64,000 nt of DNA from Bacteroidales bacterium (GCA_016783885.1 JADHVR010000008.1:1-64000), one strand, 5' to 3'; positions 46,046 to 55,328 are shown, counted from the first letter of the stretch. The notes: a model not told the origin generated them from the sequence alone. Program-made: numbers and translations.

Positions 46046-46228
46046 TTAACAGGCTGCTTTGTTGATGTTTACGTTTGATAAAATGCAAGTTGGGTCAAGG
46101 AGTAGTTTAGGTGGAGGGTTCACCCCGCCGTAATGCTTGGTGTCGTTGTCGTAAAGCGGTATCCCGTAAGGAATATCCTGAATAAAACGCATGGCCATTT
46201 CTTTGCGGTTACGCCGGGTATCCACCAA
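46046..46228 (-). CDS. doubtful 60-residue ORF or gene remnant
   Basis: Encodes MVDTRRNRKEMAMRFIQDIP, then YGIPLYDNDTKHYGGVNPPP, with biased, protein-like composition. It has no start context and lies between the repeat and the secreted protein gene. It could be the C-terminal remnant of a lost gene. No family recognised. Confidence 0.3.
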   Translation of the reverse strand: MVDTRRNRKEMAMRFIQDIPYGIPLYDNDTKHYGGVNPPPKLLLDPTCILSNVNINKAAC

Positions 46229-46346
46229 AGGGTTGCAAAAGATGAAAGGCTATACCAAGAGTTCAGGTTTTATCAAAAGATATGTGATTATTTATCTTAA
46301 ATATTTATTAAATCTGTCCATAATTATCTGATGATAAACCAACACT

Positions 46347-48920
46347 TTAGGGAACATCGATATAGAAATTCATATATTTTCCTGAAGTAGGAATATTTCT
46401 AACACTTATACCACTTGAAGTACCATCAAACCAATTGGAATTAGTTGGAGTCGAAATAGGGGTGAAGTCATACCCGGTCGCTGGATCAGCTCCATCCCAA
46501 AGTTGCAATTTATTAGCAACAGGAGATACAAGATGGATAATTTTTCGAGCGTTAAAATGCTGCGGGCATCCCGACTCATCTATATGCCATATGGCCAATC
46601 CCTTATCTGGAAGGTTTTCCTCGTAGGAATTACCTGGCCACCTGTTCTCAACAATAAAATATTCTTTTGCACCCTTCTGTGGATTGTATAGAATATAAAC
46701 CTCAGGGTTTGTTTCCACCGACGCAAGTGAATATGATGCATCAGTAGTAATGACGCCTGGTTTTATCCAGCCCAATTTGATTTTAGCCCATGGATCAAGA
46801 TGATAGACTCCTTGCGAACCCATTAATGAAAAAGGTCCGACACCCGGATATGGATTACCAGGTTCCGTATAAAGGTCGCCAAGATTAAATGCCTGGTGTG
46901 CAAGCTCTTCGGCGATGGTTTCCAGACTCTGTCCAGCTCCCCCACGAGCAAGCCATCCTATTTCGACGCCATGGGTTAAACTTGGAACAGGCACTAATGG
47001 AGGAGAACATTTTCTACACCGTGCATCCCAGTCACCTGGATAAATCCAATAGATTGAAAGTTCATCAAGTGTGATTTTTCCATCTGAGTTTTTATCATAT
47101 TGACTAAAACGGAATGGTGTTAATTTTTCTACTTGTTGTATTATCCAATTACTTTTGCGTTCATTTGCCCCGGTTTGATGGTCAAAAAAGTGAATGAAAT
47201 CAAAGGACGATTCGTCAAGCGGGGTTGATGGATCATCTTTTATCGTGAGCCATTGTGTAATATAGGCTTCCTTAAAAGTAAATTTACCATATGAGTTCTC
47301 CAAGAAATAACCTCTAATGCTATTGTCAGATCCAAACATTAATTTTCTATAATACTCTGGTGTGTTTTTACGTGCTAGTCTGTGTATTGCTGCAGCACCC
47401 GAAACATACGAATTATTTCCTGGAAGTGGTTCCCAATCAGTCCAATAAGAACCAGAACCTCTAAAAAACACTTTTTCGTAAATTCTATTATCATCTCCAA
47501 GTACATAAACTATAGCAAGTTTCCCATCTGCCGAGTTCATTGACCATGGAGCGGATTTAACTGTAAGGTTTCCATGTAGTTTTGTCCATTTATTCTGCCA
47601 GTGCGAACCAGGCCCTCTGAAAAAAAGGATTTGATAAACATAACCGTCTTCTCCAGTTGCCATAACACTTAACATATTCCCACCAGGGGTGTTTAAGGCA
47701 GTAGGTGCGGATTTGAATTTTGTATTTCCAGGTAGTTTTGTCCAATTATTTTGCCAGTGCGAACCCGACCCCCGGAAATAAAGGATTTGATAAACATAAC
47801 CATCTTCTCCTGTTGCCATAACACTTAATATATTACCACCAGGAGTATTTAATGAAGTAGGTGCGGATTTGAATTTTGTATTTCCAGGTAGTTTTGTCCA
47901 ATTATTTTGCCAGTGCGAACCAGATCCCCTGAAAAAAAGGATTTGATAAACATAACCGTCTTCTCCCGTGGCCATAACACTCAATATATTACCACCAGGA
48001 GTGTTTAAGGCAGTAGGTGCGGATTTGAATTTTGTATTTCCAGGTAGTTTTGTCCATGGTTGCCATTTGTTGTCATCAGTAAAGGCCGATGTAAATGTCT
48101 GGTAAATATAACCGTCATTACCCAGTGCAAAAACGCTCTGAAGAACTCCATCTGCAGAATTTATTGTTATTGGAGCTGATTTGAATTTTTGTGTCTTGGG
48201 AAGGTCAATATTCTTATTCCAATAATGACTTCTCATGAGGGTAAATTTTTCCCAGGAGCCAATATTAGTGCTCGTTGCGTTAACCGAACCACCGCCGCCA
48301 CCTACTGCGCCCAGAAAGTGTCCGTTGTGTGTCTTGAAGGATATTTTATCACCGAATTGAATTGGTCCACCGCCGACCTTAGTAATTACGAATTTTTCAT
48401 GACTGTACGCATTAGCTCTGTCAGCTTTAATCTCTCCACCACCACCTCCTTGTGCAGCTATGTATTGACCTTTGTGTGCCTGTAAAGTCACTTGATCTCC
48501 ACTCATAAGCTTGCCCTCATTAATATCTTTGAGTGTGAAAGTTTCATGACTGTAGGCATGATTTCTGTCAGCTTTAACCGCCCCTCCGCCACCTTTCTCT
48601 GCACCCAAATATTGACCATTTTTAGCCCTCAGAATAATTTTGTTTGTGGTTGGCTTCGCCATCTCGATGGTTTTTTGATAAATATACCCATCATTCTTTA
48701 GTGCAAACACGTTTATATGCGGGTGCCAAAAAGGATCATCGGGCCCAAGTAGAATAACTAATAGAGGCCTTTCTCCAGTTGTAGCTTTTACTTCGCCACA
48801 TCCAGCTGAAAAATTTGGTAAAGGTGATTGTGCACAAGTTATAATAGGTAAACTCCCAATCATAACCACGATTAATAATCCTATAAAGGATTCCAATTTT
48901 TTAAAATTTAGTGATTTCAT
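46347..48920 (-). CDS. secreted M6-peptidase-like protein with fascin-like and propeller repeats
   Basis: An 857-residue secreted protein. A signal peptide occupies about 1-30 (FIGLLIVVMIGSLPIITCA). Three beta-trefoil or fascin-like repeats (LRAKNGQYLGAEKGGGGAVK, AHKGQYIAAQGGGGGE, THNGHFLGAVGGGGG) cover ~95-235. Five to six propeller-blade-like repeats of 52 residues (KFKSAPTALNTPGG, DGYVYQILFFRGSG) cover ~245-520. The C-terminal ~330 residues resemble the M6 immune-inhibitor-A family, with an EF-hand loop DKNSDGKITLDE. The zinc motif HExxH reads EELAH (~668) before LGDLY: the first histidine is Glu, so peptidase activity is doubtful. AAGGAGGA precedes the ATG. It may be a surface lectin, inactive peptidase or toxin. 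Confidence 0.78.
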   Translation of the reverse strand: MKSLNFKKLESFIGLLIVVMIGSLPIITCAQSPLPNFSAGCGEVKATTGERPLLVILLGPDDPFWHPHINVFALKNDGYIYQKTIEMAKPTTNKIILRAKNGQYLGAEKGGGGAVKADRNHAYSHETFTLKDINEGKLMSGDQVTLQAHKGQYIAAQGGGGGEIKADRANAYSHEKFVITKVGGGPIQFGDKISFKTHNGHFLGAVGGGGGSVNATSTNIGSWEKFTLMRSHYWNKNIDLPKTQKFKSAPITINSADGVLQSVFALGNDGYIYQTFTSAFTDDNKWQPWTKLPGNTKFKSAPTALNTPGGNILSVMATGEDGYVYQILFFRGSGSHWQNNWTKLPGNTKFKSAPTSLNTPGGNILSVMATGEDGYVYQILYFRGSGSHWQNNWTKLPGNTKFKSAPTALNTPGGNMLSVMATGEDGYVYQILFFRGPGSHWQNKWTKLHGNLTVKSAPWSMNSADGKLAIVYVLGDDNRIYEKVFFRGSGSYWTDWEPLPGNNSYVSGAAAIHRLARKNTPEYYRKLMFGSDNSIRGYFLENSYGKFTFKEAYITQWLTIKDDPSTPLDESSFDFIHFFDHQTGANERKSNWIIQQVEKLTPFRFSQYDKNSDGKITLDELSIYWIYPGDWDARCRKCSPPLVPVPSLTHGVEIGWLARGGAGQSLETIAEELAHQAFNLGDLYTEPGNPYPGVGPFSLMGSQGVYHLDPWAKIKLGWIKPGVITTDASYSLASVETNPEVYILYNPQKGAKEYFIVENRWPGNSYEENLPDKGLAIWHIDESGCPQHFNARKIIHLVSPVANKLQLWDGADPATGYDFTPISTPTNSNWFDGTSSGISVRNIPTSGKYMNFYIDVP
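47575..48060 (-). repeat. 156-bp tandem repeat inside the secreted protein gene
   Basis: Three nearly identical 156-bp units (52 codons); GCGGATTTGAATTTTGTA starts at 47707, 47863 and 48019. Diverged units flank them. In-frame repeats of such similarity point to recent expansion or gene conversion. Confidence 0.85.
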
Positions 48921-49186
48921 AATGTCCTCCTTTTTAAGTTAACGATTTTAATTTCTATGCTGTAAAAGATCTATATTTTTCGGCGTCTAATGACCAAACT
49001 CACCAACGGCATCTCAGAGATCATTTAGAGAAAATTTAAACTTAGATTTGGGCTACCTTGTTGAGCGCGAGTGAATTTTTTGTGCTTCGTTTCACCACAG
49101 CAATATAATTTCTACTTTAAATAATTCAGCGTGCTACCACTAAAAAATTATATTTACTACTCGTCGTTCATAATTATTTATTTATT

Positions 49187-50002
49187 TTATTTTACAGGTG
49201 CTAAGCTTACATCTATTTCATAAGTCTTTCCTGGTTCTATCTTGCCATTTTCACCCAGTTCCAGATAATCTCTATTAGGTATATATCCATTCTTTCTAAT
49301 TTCACAAATAAGGTATGCAAAGTTACCATCATACGAAATGTCACTTGGATACAACTGAATAGTAAGTGGTGTAACTCCAACTATTCTTCCTGTTTCTGTC
49401 CTAACTATATTATTTATCGATTTGATTCCAACTACAACTTCAGCTCCTGAGGGATCTGATGTGACATTTAAATATGCTGGAGTAGGTGGTAGCGTCCACA
49501 GACAATAATAATCGAATATTCTGCTTGTAAATTCCCCTCCATCTCTTTCGTACATCCATAACTTGATTTTATCTGTAGATTTTTCAGGAACATTGAGCTT
49601 TACAGCAATATTAACTCTTTGCATACCGCTGATTACGGAACCTTGATTTTCTTCTACAACAGCTTGTAAAGGACCTGATTCATACCCCCAATAACTATGC
49701 CCGGTTTGCAATTCATTTCCATAGGGTAATACGTATCCACCTATAATCACCTCCTTGTGTGCGGGATTATACGTGTAATATACCTCAAGTTTCATATCCC
49801 AATGCCAGTATGGCGTAGTGTTCTCTGTAACTTCGACAACTTTAAAACTTAGAATTGCATCCCCAGGTAAGGTCTGTCCTTCAACCGACTTAACTGAGTA
49901 AAGCAAGATAATACAAAACACTGCTATTACAATGAGTAAAATTCTGTTCTCAAAAATCAATAGTTGTCTTAGATCTCTGTCATTTTTAACTTTGCCATTC
50001 AT
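49187..50002 (-). CDS. membrane-anchored protein with C-terminal PEGA-like domain
   Basis: A 271-residue protein. An N-terminal hydrophobic segment (ILLIVIAVFCIILLYSVKS, ~20-38) is a signal anchor or uncleaved signal peptide. The middle (~45-180) is beta-rich, with KLEVYYTYNPAHKEVIIGGY. A PEGA-like module ends the protein: LNVTSDPSGAEVVVG, GVTPLTIQLYPSD. PEGA domains occur in surface and adhesion-linked proteins. AAAGGAG lies 8 nt before the ATG. It shares the segment between the 300-bp repeats with the M6-like gene and probably its biology. 48921-49186 shows no gene. Confidence 0.72.
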   Translation of the reverse strand: MNGKVKNDRDLRQLLIFENRILLIVIAVFCIILLYSVKSVEGQTLPGDAILSFKVVEVTENTTPYWHWDMKLEVYYTYNPAHKEVIIGGYVLPYGNELQTGHSYWGYESGPLQAVVEENQGSVISGMQRVNIAVKLNVPEKSTDKIKLWMYERDGGEFTSRIFDYYCLWTLPPTPAYLNVTSDPSGAEVVVGIKSINNIVRTETGRIVGVTPLTIQLYPSDISYDGNFAYLICEIRKNGYIPNRDYLELGENGKIEPGKTYEIDVSLAPVK

Positions 50003-50291
50003 AATATACTCCTTTCTTTTTTGTTTTATATTAAATAATGATAGATTTATATGCCCTTCGTTTACTAAATACTAGTTGAAGTAAAAAATATAACACATTA
50101 TTCAGCACCAAATATCCGTATAATAAACTTTAAATGCAAGAAAAATCATAATCCGTATAACACTCTTATTCGTAATGAAAAACGGAAATATTCCGTATAA
50201 TATGCTTAATTTGTATTATTATCTGGAAAATTGTTAGCTTGTCTTAAAATAAAAAAAGCATATATGTTTATAAATGAATATCTATTTTTAT

Positions 50292-50299
50292 TATCTTTG
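50292..50299 (+). promoter_or_regulatory. TAnnTTTG -7 box upstream of intI
   Basis: TATCTTTG, 24 nt before the micro-ORF and ~190 nt before the intI start; a plausible promoter for the integrase. Confidence 0.45.
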
Positions 50300-50322
50300 A
50301 AAAATTATTAAAAATCAATATC

Positions 50323-50370
50323 ATGAGGAAAAGGAGACCTTACACTACAGGGCAAAGTATGTATTTTTAA
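50323..50370 (+). CDS. 15-residue micro-ORF, copy 2
   Basis: MRKRRPYTTGQSMYF, stop TAA. Three residue differences from copy 1, with stop and length kept. It lies 119 nt before intI and could act as a leader peptide. Confidence 0.35.
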   Translation: MRKRRPYTTGQSMYF

Positions 50371-50488
50371 CTATCTGGAAAAATATTTTGTACCAAATTA
50401 ATTTGATTGAGATTGTAAATACATTACAGATAAGTTGTTTTTTTCTTGGAATAGATATGACTTAAGCAAAACTAAATTTATATTAACC

Positions 50489-51463
50489 ATGACCAAAAAA
50501 ATAGAACTATTAGACCAGGTGCGTCAGATAATTCGTACGAAAAATTATATGTACAAAACCGAAGTGTCTTATATTGATTGGATATACAGGTTTATTATGT
50601 TTCATAACAATAAACACCCAAAGGATATACGTGAAAAAGAAATATCGGAATTTCTTACTTTTCTTGCAGTTAAACGTAAAGTTTCGGCTTCAACTCAATA
50701 TCAGGCATTAAATGCCTTGACCTTTTTGTATAAAGAGGTTCTGAAAATACAATTAAAAGATTTCTCCTTTAAACATTCAAAGGTAGGGGAAAGAGTCCCT
50801 GTTGTTTTAAGCCGTAATGAAGTTAAAATGGTATTAAGTGACCTCCGGGGTGAAGCATGGTTGATGGCAAGTCTATTATATGGTTGTGGTCTGAAACTTG
50901 CCGAGTGTCTTAAACTTAGGGTTAAAGATGTGGATTTTGATCTGAATGAAATAGTGGTCACCAATGGAAAAGGAGATAATGACCACAGAACAATTTTTCC
51001 TGTTTTACTAAAAGATCAAATTAAACTACGGATTAACAACACAAAAATAATATTAAATAATAACTTATTAATTAAAGGATTTAATGGTGTTTTAATGCCT
51101 GAAGCTCTTGAACGAAAATATCCCAACGCCCCGAAAGAGTTAGCATGGCAATATTTATTTCCTTCACGAAAACCCACTATTGATCCCCTGTCAGGTGAAT
51201 TGAAACAACATCATCGTGACGAAAGTTTTTTACAAAAAGCAGTTAAAACAGCCGTAAAGAAAGTTGGAATCACCAAAAATGCAGGATGCTATACTTTCAG
51301 GCATAGCTTTGCCATTCATCTCCTGGAAGATGGTTATTGTATTCAAATTGTTCAAAAGTTATTAAGTCATAAAAATATTCGAACCACTAAAAAATATACA
51401 CATATTCTTAACCAGCATAAACCTAATGTGAGAAGCCCGATAGATAGCTTGAATTTAGAATAG
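50489..51463 (+). CDS. intI: IntI-type integron integrase with two substituted catalytic residues
   Basis: A 324-residue integron integrase from the ATG at 50489; a TTG 54 nt upstream is less likely. The IntI-specific extra domain is clear: GVLMPEALERKYPNAP, AWQYLFPSRKPTIDPLSGEL, QHHRDESFLQKAVKTAVKKV. The C terminus VRSPIDSL is the IntI form. Catalytic residues: the first Arg is K136 (GCGLKLAECL instead of GxGLR); Lys in TNGKGDNDHR is present; His of HxxR is Y268 (CYTFRHS); R271, H294 and nucleophile Y303 are intact. Both changes need a single base change. The enzyme may be inactive or altered. It ends 8 bp from a copied DUF1080 3' end and is far (44 kb) from the attC-like array. Confidence 0.9.
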   Translation: MTKKIELLDQVRQIIRTKNYMYKTEVSYIDWIYRFIMFHNNKHPKDIREKEISEFLTFLAVKRKVSASTQYQALNALTFLYKEVLKIQLKDFSFKHSKVGERVPVVLSRNEVKMVLSDLRGEAWLMASLLYGCGLKLAECLKLRVKDVDFDLNEIVVTNGKGDNDHRTIFPVLLKDQIKLRINNTKIILNNNLLIKGFNGVLMPEALERKYPNAPKELAWQYLFPSRKPTIDPLSGELKQHHRDESFLQKAVKTAVKKVGITKNAGCYTFRHSFAIHLLEDGYCIQIVQKLLSHKNIRTTKKYTHILNQHKPNVRSPIDSLNLE

Positions 51464-51470
51464 TGATAAA

Positions 51471-51506
51471 GTGTGGTTCATGAATATTAAGATTAGGGAG
51501 TTGTAA
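51471..51506 (+). pseudogene. remnant of a DUF1080 gene 3' end
   Basis: GTGTGGTTCATGAATATTAA and what follows translate to VWFMNIKIREL-stop, matching VWFRNIKIREI-stop at 17633-17668 (32/36 bases). It sits just after the intI stop. It is either the far attachment-site copy of an integrated element or the tail of a deleted DUF1080 paralogue. Confidence 0.6.
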
Positions 51507-51557
51507 CATATTATTAAGCAGCAAATATCCGTATAATATGCTTAATATGCAGGAAAA
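51504..51557. repeat. partial third copy of the 300-bp repeat
   Basis: TAACATATTATTAAGCAGC, then AAATATCCGTATAATATGC: the opening of the 300-bp repeat, same orientation, about 54 bp long. It abuts the DUF1080 remnant, so intI lies between a full and a partial repeat. Confidence 0.65.
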
Positions 51558-51626
51558 GATTAACTCAATATAATGTAAAAGAGCCTGGCTATGAAAATGA
51601 TCGGCAATCATCTCAAATCCGTTTCA

Positions 51627-53450
51627 TCATTTAAAAGTCTGAAGATCGTATAACTTATGGTAAGCACCCATCTTATCCAAAAGAACCTGATGTGTCCCTC
51701 TCTCAACTATTTTCCCCTTTTGTAATACAATAATTTCATCAGCATGAACAATGGTTGACAACCGGTGTGCAATAACGATTGAGGTTCGGTTCGACATAAC
51801 CTTGGCAAGGGCATCCTGAACCAGCCGTTCCGATTCCGTATCGAGCGAGGAGGTTGCTTCATCGAGGATAAGTATCGGAGGGTTTCTTAAAACAGCTCTT
51901 GCTATACTTAATCTTTGCCTTTGTCCGCCTGAAAGCTTTGTTCCACTGTCGCCAATATTCGATTGGTAGCCTTCTTCCATTTTAATTATAAATTCATGGG
52001 CATTGGCAATTTTTGCCGCTGTAATAACATCTTCTTCGGTAATATCCTCTTTCCCGAAAGCAATATTGTTGAATATGGTATCATTAAACAGGATAGGTTC
52101 CTGGGTAACAATTCCCATAAGACTTCTTATATTATTTATATTATAGTCTTTCAGTGAGATACCATCGACAAAGATATCACCTTTGGTCGTATCGTAAAAG
52201 CGGGGTAACAGGTCAACAAAAGTTGATTTTCCACCTCCCGATTGTCCAACGAGGGCAATTATTTTGCCTTTTTGAATAGTACAATTAATATCTTTTAAAA
52301 CAAATTCATTTTTGTACTTGAAAAAAACGTTACGGTATTCTATTTCTTTTTCAAAAGATTTTATTGATACAGCGTCAACTTTTTCTTTAATCACTTCTTC
52401 CGCATCCAGGATTTCAAAAACCCTTTCTGCAGAGGCAATACCTTTTTGAATGCTGTAAAAACCAGTAGCAAAAGTCTTGGCAGGTGGAATTATCTGTGAA
52501 AATATAACGATATAAGTGATAAAGATGGCAGCCGTAATGGTTGGATTATCTGTCAATACTAACTTTCCTCCAAACCACAATACAATGATGATGACTACTG
52601 ATGACAGGAATTCACTGAGCGGGGATGATAAATCTCTTGTCCGGTAGATTTTAATGAGTATTTTTGAATATTTGTTGTTAAGGTTTAAAAATCTGCGGTT
52701 TGAAAAGTCAATAGCTGTAAAAGCTTTAATGATCCTTAAACCTGAAATCGTTTCCTCAATAATTGCCATTAATCCTGCAAATTTTGTCTGTCCTATCTTC
52801 GAATCTTTTCGCAGGCTTCGTCCGATACGACCAATAATATAACCGGTTATCGGCAAGAGAACTAATACAAAAAGTGTCAGTTGCGGGCTCATTACAAACA
52901 AAGTAATAAAATAAGCAATTACAGTAATAGGGTCCCTTACTATCATTTCGAGATAATTCATAATTGAATATTCTACCTCCTGGACATCAGTGGTGATACG
53001 GGCTATAATGTCGCCTTTTTTGCGTGTGGAATAAAATGAAAGTGGAAGGATCAATATTTTTTTATAAATATTGTTGCGAATGCCTTTCACTGCTCCAATG
53101 CGAACATTTGCCAGGAAAAACATCGCCAGAAAACGAAAAAGATTTCTCAGGAAGAAAGTTCCCAATAAAAACAGGCAAATAAAAATCAACGCTTCAACTT
53201 TACCTTTTGATATAATGATCTGGCTGATTAAATAGTTTAGATATTCCAGGGCTGATTCAGGAGTAAAGCTCAACTCGGGTTTAGTTTCGACAAGCTTTTC
53301 TATTCCAAAAAGTAAATTCAGAAATGGTATAAGCATAACAAAAGAAACCAGGGAAAAGACAATGACCAATAAATTAAATAAAATATTTAACAGCGCATAC
53401 TTCCAGTAAGGTTTTACATAAGCCAGTATCCTCAGGTATTTTTTAAACAT
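51627..53450 (-). CDS. ABC exporter (MsbA-like, fused membrane and ATPase domains)
   Basis: A 607-residue half-transporter. Six transmembrane helices fill the first ~330 residues (LLNILFNLLVIVFSLVSFVM, IFICLFLLGTFFLRNLF, TVIAYFITLFVMSPQLTLF). The nucleotide-binding domain has Walker A GQSGGGKST (~400), signature LSGGQRQRLSIARA (~508), Walker B PPILILDEATSSLD (~532) and switch His in IVIAHRLST. MsbA-type homodimers export lipids such as lipid A; drugs are an alternative. It starts a chromosomal block with purB, dacA and trxA and looks like a core gene. Confidence 0.92.
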   Translation of the reverse strand: MFKKYLRILAYVKPYWKYALLNILFNLLVIVFSLVSFVMLIPFLNLLFGIEKLVETKPELSFTPESALEYLNYLISQIIISKGKVEALIFICLFLLGTFFLRNLFRFLAMFFLANVRIGAVKGIRNNIYKKILILPLSFYSTRKKGDIIARITTDVQEVEYSIMNYLEMIVRDPITVIAYFITLFVMSPQLTLFVLVLLPITGYIIGRIGRSLRKDSKIGQTKFAGLMAIIEETISGLRIIKAFTAIDFSNRRFLNLNNKYSKILIKIYRTRDLSSPLSEFLSSVVIIIVLWFGGKLVLTDNPTITAAIFITYIVIFSQIIPPAKTFATGFYSIQKGIASAERVFEILDAEEVIKEKVDAVSIKSFEKEIEYRNVFFKYKNEFVLKDINCTIQKGKIIALVGQSGGGKSTFVDLLPRFYDTTKGDIFVDGISLKDYNINNIRSLMGIVTQEPILFNDTIFNNIAFGKEDITEEDVITAAKIANAHEFIIKMEEGYQSNIGDSGTKLSGGQRQRLSIARAVLRNPPILILDEATSSLDTESERLVQDALAKVMSNRTSIVIAHRLSTIVHADEIIVLQKGKIVERGTHQVLLDKMGAYHKLYDLQTFK

Positions 53451-53550
53451 CGAAATAATTATGAAATAAAATTCAAATAATCTTTAACCTATAACAATTA
53501 ACCTATAACTAATAACATCTTATAACATTCCCTATCTGCACATCGATCAA

Positions 53551-54900
53551 TTACAACAGTTTCACTCCTGTATAGTTTTCCGGGGTGATCTTCCGGAGTT
53601 CTTCTTTAACTTTTTCTGACACATTCAACTTATTAATAAACTCTTTTATTAACTCCCTGTTTATTTTTTTATTTTTCCGGGTTAATTCCTTCAATTTTTC
53701 ATAAGGCTTAGGATAACCTTCTCTTCGTAAAATTGTTTGAATTCCCTCTGCAACCACAGCCCAGTTTTCTTCAAGGTCTTGTTTTATTTTTTCTTCATTT
53801 AATATTAATTTATTCAATCCTTTTAGCAACATTTTATAAGAAAGTAATGAATGTGCCACCGGCACACCTATATTTCTCGACACTGTTGAATCGGTAAGGT
53901 CTCTCTGAAGTCTTGAAATTGGAAGTTTTCCTGACAAGTGATTAAATATTGCATTAGCAATACCGAGGTTTCCTTCTGAGTTTTCAAAATCGATCGGGTT
54001 AACCTTATGCGGCATTGTAGATGACCCTACTTCTCCGGGCGTGATCTTTTGTTTGAAATAATCCATCGAAATATAAGTCCACATATCTCTGTTCAGGTCG
54101 ATCAGAATTGTGTTGATCCGCTTCACGCCATCAAAGAAAGCAGCAAGGTTATCATAGTGTTCGATTTGGGTCGTTATTTTCTGACGTTCCAGCCCAAGGC
54201 TTTTAATAAAATCATCAGCAAATTTTTTCCAGTCGATTTCGGGGTATGCTGCATAATGAGCATTGAAATTCCCTGTTGCGCCACCGAATTTTGCAGTAAA
54301 AGGAACCGATTTTAAAAGTTTCATCTGCTGTTTAAGCCTTTCGACAAAAACATAAATTTCTTTTCCAAGTATAGTTGGAGATGCTGGCTGTCCATGCGTA
54401 TGTGCAAGCATGGGAACGTTTTTCCACTCCTTAGCCAGATTCGATAACTTGTTAATTACCTTATTTATTTGTGGAAATAAGCTATCGTTACATGCCAGTT
54501 TCAATGAGTATGGAACGGCAGTATTAGTAATATCCTGCGAGGTTAAACCAAGATGTAAAAACTCTTTGTATTCTGACAATCCTAATTTGTCAAATTCTTT
54601 TTTCAGGTAATACTCAACCGCTTTTACATCGTGGTTGATAGTTTTTTCAATCTTTTTCACCTCTATGGCATCTTGAAAAGTAAAATTGCGGCAAACAACT
54701 CGTAGGTCATCAAAACGGTTTTTGTCGAAATTTTTTAATTGGGGTAGCGGTATATTGCAAAGTGCAATAAAGTATTCTATTTCCACAAAAACGCGGTAAT
54801 TAATCAATGCAGCCTCCGAGAAATAAAAAGAAAGACCCGCTAAATGTTTCCTGTAACGTCCGTCAACAGGAGAAATTGCACCAACTGAACATAATTCCAT
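53551..54900 (-). CDS. purB: adenylosuccinate lyase
   Basis: A 449-residue enzyme of purine synthesis, which cleaves adenylosuccinate to AMP and fumarate and also acts on SAICAR. The start SVGAISPVDGRYRKHLAGLS is typical of the E. coli-type PurB. Catalytic segments: LAHTHGQPASPTILGKE (His ~170), FGGATGNFNAHYAAYPE, and the fumarase/lyase signature GSSTMPHKVNPIDFENSEGN (~292) with its serine loop. Length is normal (E. coli 456). A TAnnTTTG box lies 20 nt upstream. Confidence 0.95.
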   Translation of the reverse strand: MELCSVGAISPVDGRYRKHLAGLSFYFSEAALINYRVFVEIEYFIALCNIPLPQLKNFDKNRFDDLRVVCRNFTFQDAIEVKKIEKTINHDVKAVEYYLKKEFDKLGLSEYKEFLHLGLTSQDITNTAVPYSLKLACNDSLFPQINKVINKLSNLAKEWKNVPMLAHTHGQPASPTILGKEIYVFVERLKQQMKLLKSVPFTAKFGGATGNFNAHYAAYPEIDWKKFADDFIKSLGLERQKITTQIEHYDNLAAFFDGVKRINTILIDLNRDMWTYISMDYFKQKITPGEVGSSTMPHKVNPIDFENSEGNLGIANAIFNHLSGKLPISRLQRDLTDSTVSRNIGVPVAHSLLSYKMLLKGLNKLILNEEKIKQDLEENWAVVAEGIQTILRREGYPKPYEKLKELTRKNKKINRELIKEFINKLNVSEKVKEELRKITPENYTGVKLL

Positions 54901-54920
54901 AGTAGTAAGATTTAATGAAC

Positions 54921-54928
54921 CAAAAGTA
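54921..54928 (-). promoter_or_regulatory. TAnnTTTG -7 box of purB
   Basis: TACTTTTG on the minus strand, 20 nt before the ATG. Confidence 0.55.
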
Positions 54929-55027
54929 GGAAATTATTTATATAAGGAAATTAAAATTAGTAAGAGACTGTTTAAAATTATAAAAAAATTATTTCATATA
55001 AAGCTATTTTTATTCTGAATATTTTTG

Positions 55028-55115
55028 TGAACCTTTGTGTTTTAGTGCCTTTGTGGCTATTTCTGGATTTTATTTCCTGCCACGAAGACTCAAAGTCACG
55101 AAGAATCACAAAGAA
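55028..55115. repeat. intergenic inverted repeat
   Basis: CCTTTGTG...GTGCCTTTGTGGC pairs with GCCACGAAGAC...GAATCACAAAG. It is the same type as the repeats at 8945-9236. The gap 54901-55328 has no gene. Confidence 0.55.
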
Positions 55116-55328
55116 AAAAGTACAATAATAATATTTTGATGTGCTGATAAAACAAATTTGCTCTCTAATTTGAATATTGAATATCGAACATTGAATTTTG
55201 AATGTAGAAGTACTAATACGTGATAACTTTCACTTTTCTTTTTTTTCTGTGTAGCCCAAACGGGAAGATGGACTTTTATATACCCTATTCCCCTATTTCT
55301 TTATTTCCTTATTTCCCTTATTTCCCAT

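Larger units (their letters stand above)
50089..50392. repeat. 300-bp direct repeat, copy 2
   Basis: Second copy of 45720-46019, same orientation, 4369 bp away; the segment between holds the two secreted or membrane genes. Its plus-strand promoter box and micro-ORF lie directly upstream of intI. The rest of the 50003-50488 gap has no other gene. Confidence 0.85.

Noticed and set aside
45720-50392. The 300-bp repeats as a CRISPR or tRNA-type repeat array
   Set aside because: Only two full copies, far apart, with protein genes between; no regular spacers.
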